A stretch of DNA of 64,000 bases from CP2-2F sp034432555 (GTDB taxonomy: Bacteria > Chloroflexota > Anaerolineae > Aggregatilineales > UBA2796). Every line of letters begins with the position of its first letter. The first letter of the stretch is position 1. The translations under genes were made by a program, and so were the position numbers. This document shows positions 16,588 to 24,467 of this stretch, piece by piece. The DNA is taken from the NCBI GenBank assembly GCA_034432555.1, contig DAOUBW010000013.1:124001-188000 (forward strand), read 5' to 3'. The notes beneath the pieces were generated by a model. It did no database searches, was not told the origin of the DNA, and worked only from the letters and a program-made list of their open reading frames with translations.

Positions 16588-16752
16588 GAACGCAATGCAG
16601 CGGGTGAGGCTACGCCCACACTCACGGCGCACATGGTGTGTGAGCATGTCTTGCGCTTTTACCCACGCGAAATTGCCAAAATCACCGAGTGCATCGCCCA
16701 TTTTGAACGGGTGCAGCAATCTTGGCTTGCCCGCCAAGAAGCACAGGACTGA
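16588..16752 (+). pseudogene. Short ORF fragment beside the CRISPR-like repeats
   Basis: This frame opens after a TGA at 16585 and ends at a TGA at 16750-16752. It encodes a helical, protein-like stretch with AHMVCEHVLRFYPREI and then FERVQQSWLARQEAQD. An ATG lies at 16633, with no ribosome site. The composition looks like the C-terminal end of a real helical protein whose front half is missing, so it may be the remnant of a gene lost when this locus decayed. I do not recognise the family. Confidence 0.35.
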
Positions 16753-16768
16753 AAAGCAGGCGCCGCCC

Positions 16769-17050
16769 CTAGAAAAGCCTGAACCAGCGGCGGCGCTTGA
16801 AGCCTTCCGCCTTCCCTTCACGGATGGCTGCCAACACCTTCTCGGTGAAGCCGGGCGGTGCGCCAATTAGTTCAGCAGTGACCAGCAAACGCTCCACAGC
16901 GCGTTCAGCGTTGCTCAGCGGCGCAGCCTGCGCCGTCTCTGTTTCGGCAGCCGCTTCTTCAGCCGCCTGACGTGCCGCCAGTGCTGCCGCTTCGTCTTGG
17001 GTGTCATCTTGGTGGGCAAACTTTCTTGCGTCGTCATGCTCTGCGCTCAT
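16769..17050 (-). CDS. 93-residue protein paired with sigma factor, no membrane span
   Basis: This small protein lies 40 nt downstream of a sigma-factor gene on the same strand, the usual place for an anti-sigma factor. It is acidic and Ala/Glu-rich (RQAAEEAAAETETAQAA) up to residue about 45. It then has a helical segment, ERAVERLLVTAELIGAPPGFTEKVLAAI, similar in layout to the APPGFxxxVxAxI segment just before the membrane span of other sigma partners. The protein stops at FKRRRWFRLF, exactly where a transmembrane helix would be expected. It could be a soluble anti-sigma or a truncated one; the neighbouring gene fragment and repeats favour past rearrangement. Function is inferred from position only. 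Confidence 0.6.
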   Translation of the reverse strand: MSAEHDDARKFAHQDDTQDEAAALAARQAAEEAAAETETAQAAPLSNAERAVERLLVTAELIGAPPGFTEKVLAAIREGKAEGFKRRRWFRLF

Positions 17051-17090
17051 TAGGTCACCTCATTAATCATTAAAGCGAGATTCAACGAAA

Positions 17091-17681
17091 CTATTCATCT
17101 TCAAAAATGCCCGCCTGCCGCAGATCGGGCTGAAGGGCAGTCAGTTTGGCGGCGAGCGTTTGCCGCGCACGGAACAGACGGCTTTTAATGGCGCTTTCTG
17201 TGGTGCGGAGCATTTCGGCAATCTCTTGATAGGAATAGTCGTACCAATAATACAGCACCACAGCGGCACGGTGTTCGGGTGAAAGTTCCGCCAGCAGGCT
17301 TTGAATCAGGGCGGTTCGCTCGCTAGCGATGGCGGCTGCCTCTGGCTCTATTTCTTCACTGTGCAGCACGGTGCGCGGTGGCAGTGGCTCATCTATCGAA
17401 AGCCATTTCAGGCGGCGGCGGCGCAAGCGATCTATGCAAAAGTTAGAGGTGATCGAGAGCAACCACGTGCGAAACGGACGCGCCATATCGTAGCGTTCAA
17501 GGTTGGCATAGGCACGCAGGAAGGTTTCTTGGGCGGCATCTTCCGCCTCAACGCGGTTGCCCAAAATGCGGTAGGCAAGGTTGTAAACAGCGCTCTGATG
17601 AAGCTGCACCAGATCGCCAAAGGCAGCCTGATCGCCCTGCCGAGCGCTAATTAGCCACGCTGATTCTTGCTCAACAGACAC
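17091..17681 (-). CDS. RNA polymerase ECF-type sigma factor
   Basis: This 196-residue sigma-70 family protein has region 2 (YNLAYRILGNRVEAEDAAQETFLRAY, then RTWLLSITSNFCIDRLRRRR) and region 4 (LSPEHRAAVVLYYWYDYSYQEIAEML, then TTESAIKSRLFRARQTL), and lacks regions 1 and 3, as in ECF sigmas. The core-binding and -10-reading helices are present. Start is GTG with AAGGA about 9 nt upstream. The downstream 93-residue gene is the likely partner. Target promoters are not visible. It is one of three ECF sigmas in this window, and no two are closely similar outside the conserved regions. Confidence 0.93.
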   Translation of the reverse strand: MSVEQESAWLISARQGDQAAFGDLVQLHQSAVYNLAYRILGNRVEAEDAAQETFLRAYANLERYDMARPFRTWLLSITSNFCIDRLRRRRLKWLSIDEPLPPRTVLHSEEIEPEAAAIASERTALIQSLLAELSPEHRAAVVLYYWYDYSYQEIAEMLRTTESAIKSRLFRARQTLAAKLTALQPDLRQAGIFEDE

Positions 17682-17731
17682 AACTATCCATCCTTACTGT
17701 GAAACTACGCAAGCAGGCGGCAAAGGTTGCA

Positions 17732-18337
17732 TCAAACGTGCTGCGGCGTGACCTTGCCGGCGCTCAGATCGCGCAGCGCAGCGCTAAACGACATAACGGC
17801 ATCTTCTGCTAAGGTGACTTCAAGAGTCACTGCCTCGGCAAATATCTCTGCGTCTATCTGGGCAGTATGCTGGGCTGCCAGCAGTTTCACGCGCTCATAG
17901 AGCGGATATGGCACTTGCAAACGCAGGCGAGACAGCGTCATTTTAGGGCGTGTGGTCATAGCGGCTAGGACGAGGCGCGCTGCCTCACTATAGGCGCGCA
18001 CCAAGCCGCCTGTGCCGAGTTTCACGCCGCCGAAATAGCGCGTCACCACCAGCACCACATCACCGACATCTGCACCGCGCAACACCGCCATGATCGGCGG
18101 ACCTGAAGTGCCGCTTGGCTCACCATCATCAGACAGCCCCTCATTCAGGCTTGCGCCATAGCCCACCCGAAAGGCGTAGACATGGTGTGAAGCATCGGGC
18201 ATTTCGGCGCGCACCGCTGCGATGAATTGGCGCGCTTCTGGCACGCTCTCCGCATAGCCAAGCGTGGCGATAAAGCGCGAACGGCTCACCTCATGCTCAG
18301 CGCGCACAGTTGCAGCAGGGACGGGATAACCACTCAT
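17732..18337 (-). CDS. yigZ: YigZ/IMPACT-family protein
   Basis: This 201-residue protein shows the UPF0029 N-terminal domain signature: EVSRSRFIATLGYAES, ASHHVYAFRVG, NEGLSDDGEPSGTSGPPIM and then VVTRYFGGVKLGTGGLVRAYS. The C-terminal part (MTLSRLRLQVPYPLYERVKLL) is the ferredoxin-like domain DUF1949. The family is linked to translation control (IMPACT/YIH1 in eukaryotes); the bacterial role is not settled. It starts 8 nt after the upstream hypothetical gene, so the two probably form an operon. Confidence 0.93.
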   Translation of the reverse strand: MSGYPVPAATVRAEHEVSRSRFIATLGYAESVPEARQFIAAVRAEMPDASHHVYAFRVGYGASLNEGLSDDGEPSGTSGPPIMAVLRGADVGDVVLVVTRYFGGVKLGTGGLVRAYSEAARLVLAAMTTRPKMTLSRLRLQVPYPLYERVKLLAAQHTAQIDAEIFAEAVTLEVTLAEDAVMSFSAALRDLSAGKVTPQHV

Positions 18338-18345
18338 GCGCCGCC

Positions 18346-18768
18346 TTACTGACCGAACTCCGCGATCAGCCGATCATAGGCGCCTGCCCATGTCTCAGGG
18401 TTACGCGTGTATTTGGTAATGGTGATCTCCACAAAATGCGGCAAAAGCGGCAAAATCTGCATCGGGAGCTGATCCCATGCGTTGGTTCGCACCAAGTCCT
18501 CAAGGCGCGCACAGGCAATGCCAAGCCACGTCCATTGGGCGCGGAACTGTTCAACCTTGTTCCAATAATTGCGCTTCTCCCACGCCAACATCGAAACCTC
18601 GATGCCGTCTTCAATCTCGCGGAAGCAGTAGATCAAGGTGGCAACCATATCGCGTGCTTCGGCGTCTACGTCGCTTTTTTGCCCAAGGCGGCGCAGCAGT
18701 TCAGCGGCAGTTCGCATGTGTTGGTTGCGAAGTTTGCCGGCATTTTCAGGGTTAATCACACGGCTCAT
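18346..18768 (-). CDS. Hypothetical helical protein upstream of yigZ
   Basis: This 140-residue protein is mostly helical and Trp/Arg-rich (LAWEKRNYWNKVEQFRAQW, AGAYDRLIAEFGQ). It has no signal peptide, membrane segment or recognisable motif. It is coupled to yigZ by an 8-nt gap. The frame is supported by balanced composition and the tight operon arrangement. I do not recognise the family. Confidence 0.65.
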   Translation of the reverse strand: MSRVINPENAGKLRNQHMRTAAELLRRLGQKSDVDAEARDMVATLIYCFREIEDGIEVSMLAWEKRNYWNKVEQFRAQWTWLGIACARLEDLVRTNAWDQLPMQILPLLPHFVEITITKYTRNPETWAGAYDRLIAEFGQ

Positions 18769-18823
18769 GCACTTTGCTCCGATTAAAGTGAGATGTGCGC
18801 CTGATTATAACGCACAACACGAG

Positions 18824-18851
18824 AAGGCGCAGTCTGCACAGACTGCGCCTT
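18824..18851 (-). terminator. 12-bp stem terminator after sigma-partner gene
   Basis: AAGGCGCAGTCT (18824-18835) and AGACTGCGCCTT (18840-18851) form a perfect 12-bp stem with a 4-nt loop. It lies 22 nt beyond the stop of the minus-strand gene ending at 18874 and is followed on that strand by CTCGTGTTG. Confidence 0.7.
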
Positions 18852-18873
18852 GTGCTGATACGTCTTGTATGCG

Positions 18874-19884
18874 CTAGGGCGTTTGGCTTAGGGGTTTGTC
18901 AGGAAGATCACTGCTTGAGGCGGTAATGACACCATCTTGCGCATTCAAGCCGTAGAGGACGAACCGCAATGGGCGATCTCCGATGCTGCTGCTTGGCAAG
19001 GCGGCATAAGGCACCTTGATCAGCTCATGCGGCGGCGCATCAAAGAAGAAGATGCCAATCAGCCTCAGATATCCGTCGTTAACCAAGGCAACCTCCAGGC
19101 GGTAGCGGGCAATTTTAGCGCTATTTTGGGTGGCAATCGTAATCACGAACGCCTCTTGTTCACTGTCTTGGCGCACCGATTCAATCTGTGCCGAAGCCTC
19201 AGCAGCTATTGGCGTTGCTGTCAACGCAAGTGCTGGCATGATCGTTGGTGGCACAACGACTATTACAGCCGTTGATGACACCATCGTTGGCGCCAGCAGC
19301 TCAGCATGTATTAGTTCAACGCAATCAGAAGGCGTGCCACCAATCGGTGTCGCCGTCCACAGTGGGTTGGCGGGCGGTGTGATAAACAGTGGCGTCGCGG
19401 TTGGTGTGATAAAAGGTGCTGCCATTGTTGGGCAAGGCGTGCCAATAAGCGGCGTGGCAGATGGCACAAACGTGGCGGAAGCCGTTACCGTTGCGGTGGC
19501 AGTGCTGCTTTGTGCGCTGCCAAACGCACTGCTGTTGGAAGGCGGCAAATTACCCATCAGCACGGCGGCGATCATCAGCACCACTGCGACCATCGCAGCG
19601 GCAGCTGTCCAACTATAGTGCAGAGTGCGCTTGGCGCGCAGTGGCTCAACGTGAAACATTTCCTTCTCTCCCTGTAACGCTGTCTCGGATTCGGCGCGTT
19701 GGGCGGCGCTGAGCGCTCGCTGCCAAATGCGCGCCCGTTGGCTAGAACTTGGCACAGCGCTTTCGGCACGCACCAAGTCACGCAGAAAGGCGGCGGTTTC
19801 ATCGCGCATGTGTGGCGGCGCAGGTGCGTTCGGATCGTGGCGTAGCGCCTCTAAAAAGTGTTCGATGATCTGATCAGGCTTCAT
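18874..19884 (-). CDS. Putative anti-sigma factor with one membrane span and Thr/Pro-rich stalk
   Basis: The protein has 336 residues. Residues 1-88 are cytoplasmic and helical (IIEHFLEALRHDPNAPAPP, typical of sigma partners), with one span at about 90-112 (WTAAAAMVAVVLMIAAVLMG). A long Ser/Thr/Pro stalk (for example PFITPTATPLFITPP) follows, and then an outer beta-rich domain from about residue 225 (AFVITIATQNSAKIARYRLE). Its start overlaps the sigma stop by one base (TGATG), so translation is coupled. This strongly suggests an anti-sigma with a sensory outer domain. The anti-sigma domain lacks an obvious zinc HxxxCxxC motif. Signal unknown. Confidence 0.7.
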   Translation of the reverse strand: MKPDQIIEHFLEALRHDPNAPAPPHMRDETAAFLRDLVRAESAVPSSSQRARIWQRALSAAQRAESETALQGEKEMFHVEPLRAKRTLHYSWTAAAAMVAVVLMIAAVLMGNLPPSNSSAFGSAQSSTATATVTASATFVPSATPLIGTPCPTMAAPFITPTATPLFITPPANPLWTATPIGGTPSDCVELIHAELLAPTMVSSTAVIVVVPPTIMPALALTATPIAAEASAQIESVRQDSEQEAFVITIATQNSAKIARYRLEVALVNDGYLRLIGIFFFDAPPHELIKVPYAALPSSSIGDRPLRFVLYGLNAQDGVITASSSDLPDKPLSQTP

Positions 19885-20468
19885 CAGCGATCCTCTCTTT
19901 CCTGTGCTTGGTAGGCATTTTGCAGCCAGCGCAGCGCACGGTGTAGCATGGTGCGGATAGCGCCTTCACGCTTGCCCAGTGCCGCGCCGATCTCGGCTGC
20001 CGAAAGCCCACCCACTACGCGCATGAGTACGACGTTTTGCTGTTCTGCTGGCAGCTTTGCCACCAGCTGCTGAATGGTGTGCGCTTCCTCAGCCGCGATG
20101 AGCCGTTCGGCAGGCTCTAGCGCGTCCGAAGGCGGATCGAAATGTGATTGATCGAGTGAATGTGCGTGCCGCGCTTGATGATTGCGCTGTTTTAGATGGT
20201 TGATCACGGCATTGTGCGCGATTCGGAACAGCCACGCTGCCACACTGCCGCCGCGATATTGGCTGAGCGACAGCAGCGCATTGGTAAAGACTTGGCTAGT
20301 TAGGTCTTCCGCCTCCTGCGGATCGTCTATACGGCGCAAGCAGTAGGCATAGATACGCGCAACATAGCGCTCGTAGATCGGCGCAAACAGGCGTTTATCA
20401 CCTCGTGCGGCAGCCATCACGGCGCGCTCTGCGGCATCTAGCGCTGTGCTGTGCGGTGCTTCACTCAT
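19884..20468 (-). CDS. RNA polymerase ECF-type sigma factor
   Basis: This ECF sigma has about 194 residues. Region 2 is FAPIYERYVARIYAYCLRRI with EAEDLTSQVFTNAL and VAAWLFRIAHNAVIN. Region 4 is KLPAEQQNVVLMRVVGGLSAAEIGAALGK with REGAIRTMLHRALRWL. I use the ATG at 20468 (MSEAPHS). A GTG at 20528 would add 20 residues that do not look conserved, and neither start has a strong ribosome site. The stop is joined to the start of the membrane partner (TGATG). With the divergent DinB-like gene it shares the 206-bp gap at 20469-20674. Confidence 0.9.
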   Translation of the reverse strand: MSEAPHSTALDAAERAVMAAARGDKRLFAPIYERYVARIYAYCLRRIDDPQEAEDLTSQVFTNALLSLSQYRGGSVAAWLFRIAHNAVINHLKQRNHQARHAHSLDQSHFDPPSDALEPAERLIAAEEAHTIQQLVAKLPAEQQNVVLMRVVGGLSAAEIGAALGKREGAIRTMLHRALRWLQNAYQAQEREDR

Positions 20469-20674
20469 GGTTGGGTAAGCTAACGTGCCAATGGCTCTGC
20501 CCTCCGTTTTGCGTCTCTGCGTACACACACAAAGACAACGGCAGCCGCCAAACGTTACAAGGCATTTTCTTTCGGCGCGGATTCTAGCAAATCTGGGTGT
20601 TTATTCGGCATTCGGCGCACACCTTGCGATAATTGGCTCAGAGTCATGGCTTTCCATAATGGAGATCGCTTCAC

Positions 20675-21262
20675 ATGCTCATTGATTTTTCGCCCGTCCG
20701 TGAGGGCGGCATGAAATTACTTGAATTTTCAGCGCGCTTTACCTTCCACGATCTGCGGCTTGCCATCAACGCTTATGTTGATGCCACGCTCGATCTGCTG
20801 GCAGATTGCGACGATGCGATGCTCACCTACGAACCGCACGACGAAGGCGCGCACGATCCGTTTGCCACCGAGTCAGATCAGCACATCGGCTGGAACTTGG
20901 CGCACCTCGTGCTGCATGTGACAGCCAGCCTTGAAGAAGGCGCTGCCTTTTGTTCAGTGCTTGGGCGCGGCATTTCACTGGGCGGCAGGCTGCGCTATGA
21001 ACCAGATTGGCGCGCATTCACCACACGCGACCAAGTCATCGCACGCCTGGAAGAATGCCGCCGCATGTGCCTTGCTTACCTTGATACATTGCCGGAGCTG
21101 CCGCACCTTGATGTGTACCGTGAACTGCCCGAACCTGTTGCAGAACACTTCGGGAAGCTGAACGCGCCTGCCAATATGCTGCTAGGCTTGCGCCACTGGG
21201 ATGACCACATCGCGCAAATGCAAGACGCCAAAGCACAAGCGCAGGCAGCGCTTAAGGCGTAG
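20675..21262 (+). CDS. DinB-like four-helix protein
   Basis: This 195-residue protein resembles the DinB/YfiT superfamily of metal-binding four-helix bundles. Helix 1 is DLRLAINAYVDATLDLLADC. The metal site is suggested by GWNLAHLVLHVTASLEE and the final RHWDDHIAQMQ, giving His residues at the usual places of helices 2 and 4. These proteins are often thiol transferases or have unknown function. ATG at 20675 has GGAG 11 nt upstream; ATG at 20711 is also possible. CATAAT at 20655-20660 with TTGGCT at 20633-20638 (16-bp spacing) may be the promoter. Six nt separate it from the next gene. Confidence 0.75.
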   Translation: MLIDFSPVREGGMKLLEFSARFTFHDLRLAINAYVDATLDLLADCDDAMLTYEPHDEGAHDPFATESDQHIGWNLAHLVLHVTASLEEGAAFCSVLGRGISLGGRLRYEPDWRAFTTRDQVIARLEECRRMCLAYLDTLPELPHLDVYRELPEPVAEHFGKLNAPANMLLGLRHWDDHIAQMQDAKAQAQAALKA

Positions 21263-21268
21263 GGCAGC

Positions 21269-22249
21269 ATGAAGGCGATCCTTTACGACTCGACAGGCAA
21301 TCCCGAGGTGCTGTATCTCGGTGAAGCACCTGATCCCCAGCCCACCGCCGATGAAATGCTCGTCCGCGTGCGAGCCACCGCACTCAACCGTGCCGACTTG
21401 CTTCAGCGGCGCGGTGCTTATGCGCCGCCCGCCGAGTCTTCACCGATCTTGGGCTTGGAAGTGGCGGGCGAAGTGGTCTATGCGCCTGAGGGTACACCCT
21501 TTACTCTCGGTGAGCGCGTGATGGCAGTCGTCACGGGCGGCGGTTACGCCGAGTATGCGGCAGTGCCGCTTGGTATGGCGATGCGCGTGCCAGAGGCGCT
21601 GACATGGGAACAGGCAGCCGCCATTCCTGAGGTATTCCTAACCGCCTACCTGAATTTGTTCACCTTGGGCAACTTGCAAGCAGGCGAGAGCGTCTTGATC
21701 CACGCTGGCGGCAGCGGTGTTGGCACGGCAGCCATTCAGCTTGCGCGGGAAGCGGGTCTGCGCGTCTTTGCGACGGCTGGCACGCCCGAAAAACTTGCCA
21801 AATGCCGTGCGCTGGGCGCCGCCTTTGCCATCAACTATAAGCAAGAGGACTTTGCCGCCACCGTGCGAAGTGCCACCAATGGGCGTGGTGTGAATGCCGT
21901 GCTGGATTTCATCGGCGCGCCGAACTGGACAGCCAACCTTGAGGTGCTTGCCATTGGCGGACGCCTGATGTTGATCGGCTTTTTGGGTGGCTCTAAAGCA
22001 CCTGCCCTTGACCTTGCACCGATCCTGACCAAGAGTTTGCACGTCACAGGCACCACGCTGCGCCGCACGCCGCTGTCGCAAAAAATCGCCCTGACTCGTG
22101 CTTTTGAGGCGTTCGCCATGCCGCACTTTGTCAGTGGTGCGTTGCAGCCAGTCCTTGATCGTATTTTTCCGCTGGCAGAGGCTGCTGCTGCCCATGCCTA
22201 CATGGAAACCAACCAAAATATCGGAAAGATCGTCCTACGAGTAGATTGA
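21269..22249 (+). CDS. NAD(P)H quinone oxidoreductase, PIG3/zinc-free MDR type
   Basis: This 326-residue medium-chain reductase has a GroES-like N-terminal domain (RVRATALNRADLLQRRGAY, then LGLEVAGEV) without zinc ligands and a Rossmann domain with VLIHAGGSGVGTAAIQLAR, an NADPH motif. The ALNRADLLQRRG segment is characteristic of PIG3-like quinone oxidoreductases. It reduces quinones or other electrophiles with NADPH in the cytoplasm. It lies between the DinB-like gene (6 nt) and an SDR (7 nt), forming a redox operon. Confidence 0.93.
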   Translation: MKAILYDSTGNPEVLYLGEAPDPQPTADEMLVRVRATALNRADLLQRRGAYAPPAESSPILGLEVAGEVVYAPEGTPFTLGERVMAVVTGGGYAEYAAVPLGMAMRVPEALTWEQAAAIPEVFLTAYLNLFTLGNLQAGESVLIHAGGSGVGTAAIQLAREAGLRVFATAGTPEKLAKCRALGAAFAINYKQEDFAATVRSATNGRGVNAVLDFIGAPNWTANLEVLAIGGRLMLIGFLGGSKAPALDLAPILTKSLHVTGTTLRRTPLSQKIALTRAFEAFAMPHFVSGALQPVLDRIFPLAEAAAAHAYMETNQNIGKIVLRVD

Positions 22250-22256
22250 GAACACT

Positions 22257-22970
22257 ATGCAGGATAAAGTCATCTTGATTGCAGGCGCAGGGCGCGGCAT
22301 CGGGCGCGCTTTGGCACTTAAACTTGCCGCGCAGGGCGCCAAACTGACGCTGAGTTCACGCACCTATCCCGAACTTGCCATGCTTGCCGACGCGGTGAAG
22401 GCATTAGGCGGGCAAGCGCTTGCCACCGCCGCCGATATGACGGTTCACAGCGAAGTGGCAAACCTAATTGCCGAAACACACGCCACCTATGGACGGCTTG
22501 ACGCCGTTTACTATGGCGCGGGCGTTGGCGCGCTCAGCAGCGCCTTAGACCTCAAAGAATCCGACCTTGATCAGATGTGGGAGACGAACTTCAAAGGGCT
22601 GTTTCACCTAACGCGGGCAGCCATTCCGCACATGCTGAATAATGGCGGCGGGCAGTTCGTGATCCCAGTTGGCATTTTGGGGCGGCACGTCATGCGGAAC
22701 TCTGCTGGCTACAGCGCCTCCAAGTTTGCGGTGGTTGGCTGGGTGAAGGCGCTTGGCGAAGAATTCAACAAGCGCGGTATCCGCTTTACGCTGCTCTATC
22801 TAGGTGGTGTGAACACAGGCTTCTGGGACACTATTGAGATGCGCGTGGACCGCACCAAGATGCTCACGGCGGAAGCGGCTGCCGATATTGCCCTTTACGC
22901 GCTGAATGCGCCTAGCCCTGCTGTGGTGAATGAGATCGTCATGCAGCCCGATTCACACCAGTTCGTGTGA
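22257..22970 (+). CDS. SDR-family oxidoreductase with atypical catalytic Ser position
   Basis: This 237-residue protein has the cofactor motif AGAGRGIG and the active-site pair Tyr/Lys in GYSASKFAVVG. The residue 13 before the Tyr, normally the catalytic Ser, reads as Gly in VIPVGILGRHVMRN. The NAG-type structural motif is replaced by YYGAGVG. It may therefore be a divergent or low-activity dehydrogenase. The end, VVNEIVMQPDSHQFV, is like the C-terminus of NADP-dependent 3-hydroxy acid/serine dehydrogenases. It is in the same operon as the quinone oxidoreductase. Confidence 0.85.
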   Translation: MQDKVILIAGAGRGIGRALALKLAAQGAKLTLSSRTYPELAMLADAVKALGGQALATAADMTVHSEVANLIAETHATYGRLDAVYYGAGVGALSSALDLKESDLDQMWETNFKGLFHLTRAAIPHMLNNGGGQFVIPVGILGRHVMRNSAGYSASKFAVVGWVKALGEEFNKRGIRFTLLYLGGVNTGFWDTIEMRVDRTKMLTAEAAADIALYALNAPSPAVVNEIVMQPDSHQFV

Positions 22971-23066
22971 GGTAGCCAAAGAACACGCCAGCACCTTTCT
23001 ACAGCGCGTATCTTCAAAGTGCGCTACAATGAAGCTGAAGCCAACCACAGCTTAACGGAAACGCGC

Positions 23067-24464
23067 ATGAAAAAGCTCAAAAATTACGTAATTCAAGATA
23101 CGCGCTACATTTTGCCGTTTAACCAACCTGCACGCGAACTCAATGTGCTGAATAAGCCGCTTTGGTTGGTGCAGCGCGATTCACTCTCGCCCTACTGCGA
23201 ACCTGAAATTTCAATCACGGCACTGACGGACATTTTGCCCGCCGCTGAAGAAACGCTCATCTACCGCGATAACCTCTACTTTGATCGGGAGTACATCAAG
23301 GCGTTTGTGACGCAAGCGCGCAAGATGGGCGTGCCATGCCGCGCTGCCTTCAAGCCTGAAGATAAGGCATTGGTCAGTTACGCCGTGCCATTAGCGCGCT
23401 GCGTGCAGCATATCTACAAGCGTTCTGCTGATGGCAAGCTGATTAAAGATGCGCGTGGGCGTGAAGAAATTGACCACTACGAATTTGACCTGTGGTACTA
23501 TCCACGCGGCTACAGCCCAAGCCTAAGCACCGTCCCGCTCTTTGTGGAGACGGGCTGGGATGAGGTCGGCTTCTATTCCCTGCCGGACTACATGTCGGAT
23601 CGCGGCGATTTGGTGCATTACGTCACACAGCGTAGCATCCTCAGCATTGAGAGCTGGGTGCATGTCTTTTTTGCCAATGTGCCGATGGGCATTTTCTCGC
23701 TGGGCAAGCGCTTTGAAAATCGCATCATCCCAATGAAGGGCAAAGAGCGCAATCCTGAATATAGCAATTTCACCCTGATTGGCGTGCTGCTGCGCGCTCT
23801 GCTGGAACAAAAGCACGTTCTAGAGAGTTCTTCCCTTGTGCATGTCGGCAAGAATACGCGCATTAATCCGTCCGCCGTCATTCACGGACCAGCATGGATC
23901 GGGAACGACTGCACCATCGGTCCCGGCGTGGTCATTCAGAACTGCTACATTGGAGATCGGGTGAACATTGATCAGGGCGCGCAGTTGATGCTGAGCGTGG
24001 TAGGGGATAACTGCTTTTTGCCGTTCCGCGCCTCGCTCTACCTGACCGTGCTGATGGAACACTGCATCGTAGCACAAAACACCTGCTTGCAAATGTGCGT
24101 GGTCGGGCGCAGCAGCTTTATTGGAGCTGGCAGCACTTTCACCGATTTCAACCTGCTGCCCAAGACTCTTGAGGTGGACGCCATTGACGGCAAGCGTGAA
24201 AAGATTGGGCAGAAGGTGCTAGGGAGCTGTGTTGGCAATAACTGCCGCATTGGATCGGGCATGGTCATTTACCCAGCGCGTATGATTGAGTCGGATACAG
24301 TCTTGTTCGCCAAGCCTGATCGGCGCATTCTGCGGAAGAACATCGCCTTTGAGGAAAGCGATCATCACGGCTTGCGCGGCGAGATTTCCGCCCTGCACCG
24401 CCAAAAATTCCCACGGGCTGCCGAACGTCAGGATGAGACCAGTTTCCTTGAGGAATGGGAATAA
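23067..24464 (+). CDS. Left-handed beta-helix (hexapeptide) protein with large N-terminal domain
   Basis: The protein has 465 residues. The first 250 residues form an unrecognised domain rich in aromatic residues (YEFDLWYYPRGYSPSLS, LFVETGWDEVGFYSLPDYM). Residues about 260-420 show hexapeptide repeats (NPSAVIHGPAWIGNDCTIGP, IGDRVNIDQGA, SSFIGAGS, NNCRIGSGMVIY), the fold of acyltransferases and sugar nucleotidyltransferases. A basic and acidic tail follows. The ATG at 23067 is used because upstream codons do not look conserved. A TACAAT box lies at 23025-23030. It ends 3 nt before the acyl-ACP reductase-like gene, so the two are surely co-expressed. An acyl- or acetyl-transferase role is possible, but the catalytic His was not identified. 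Confidence 0.8.
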   Translation: MKKLKNYVIQDTRYILPFNQPARELNVLNKPLWLVQRDSLSPYCEPEISITALTDILPAAEETLIYRDNLYFDREYIKAFVTQARKMGVPCRAAFKPEDKALVSYAVPLARCVQHIYKRSADGKLIKDARGREEIDHYEFDLWYYPRGYSPSLSTVPLFVETGWDEVGFYSLPDYMSDRGDLVHYVTQRSILSIESWVHVFFANVPMGIFSLGKRFENRIIPMKGKERNPEYSNFTLIGVLLRALLEQKHVLESSSLVHVGKNTRINPSAVIHGPAWIGNDCTIGPGVVIQNCYIGDRVNIDQGAQLMLSVVGDNCFLPFRASLYLTVLMEHCIVAQNTCLQMCVVGRSSFIGAGSTFTDFNLLPKTLEVDAIDGKREKIGQKVLGSCVGNNCRIGSGMVIYPARMIESDTVLFAKPDRRILRKNIAFEESDHHGLRGEISALHRQKFPRAAERQDETSFLEEWE

Positions 24465-24467
24465 CCT

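Larger units (their letters stand above)
16237..16768. other. 532-bp gene-poor gap between LCP gene and sigma-factor partner
   Basis: From 16237 to 16445 I see only AT-richer sequence with a T7 run at 16390-16396 after a short CGCT/AGCG hairpin, a possible LCP terminator. The CRISPR-like pair and an ORF fragment, listed separately, fill the rest. Several open frames cross this region on both strands, but their translations are low in coding signal and overlap the repeats. Confidence 0.5.

Noticed and set aside
16568..16870. Plus-strand open frame over the gap and the 93-residue gene
   Set aside because: It overlaps the minus-strand sigma partner gene and the alternative fragment frame has a better protein-like sequence.
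16237..17050. cas genes beside the CRISPR-like repeats
   Set aside because: Flanking genes are an LCP protein and a sigma-factor locus; no Cas motif is present in the window.
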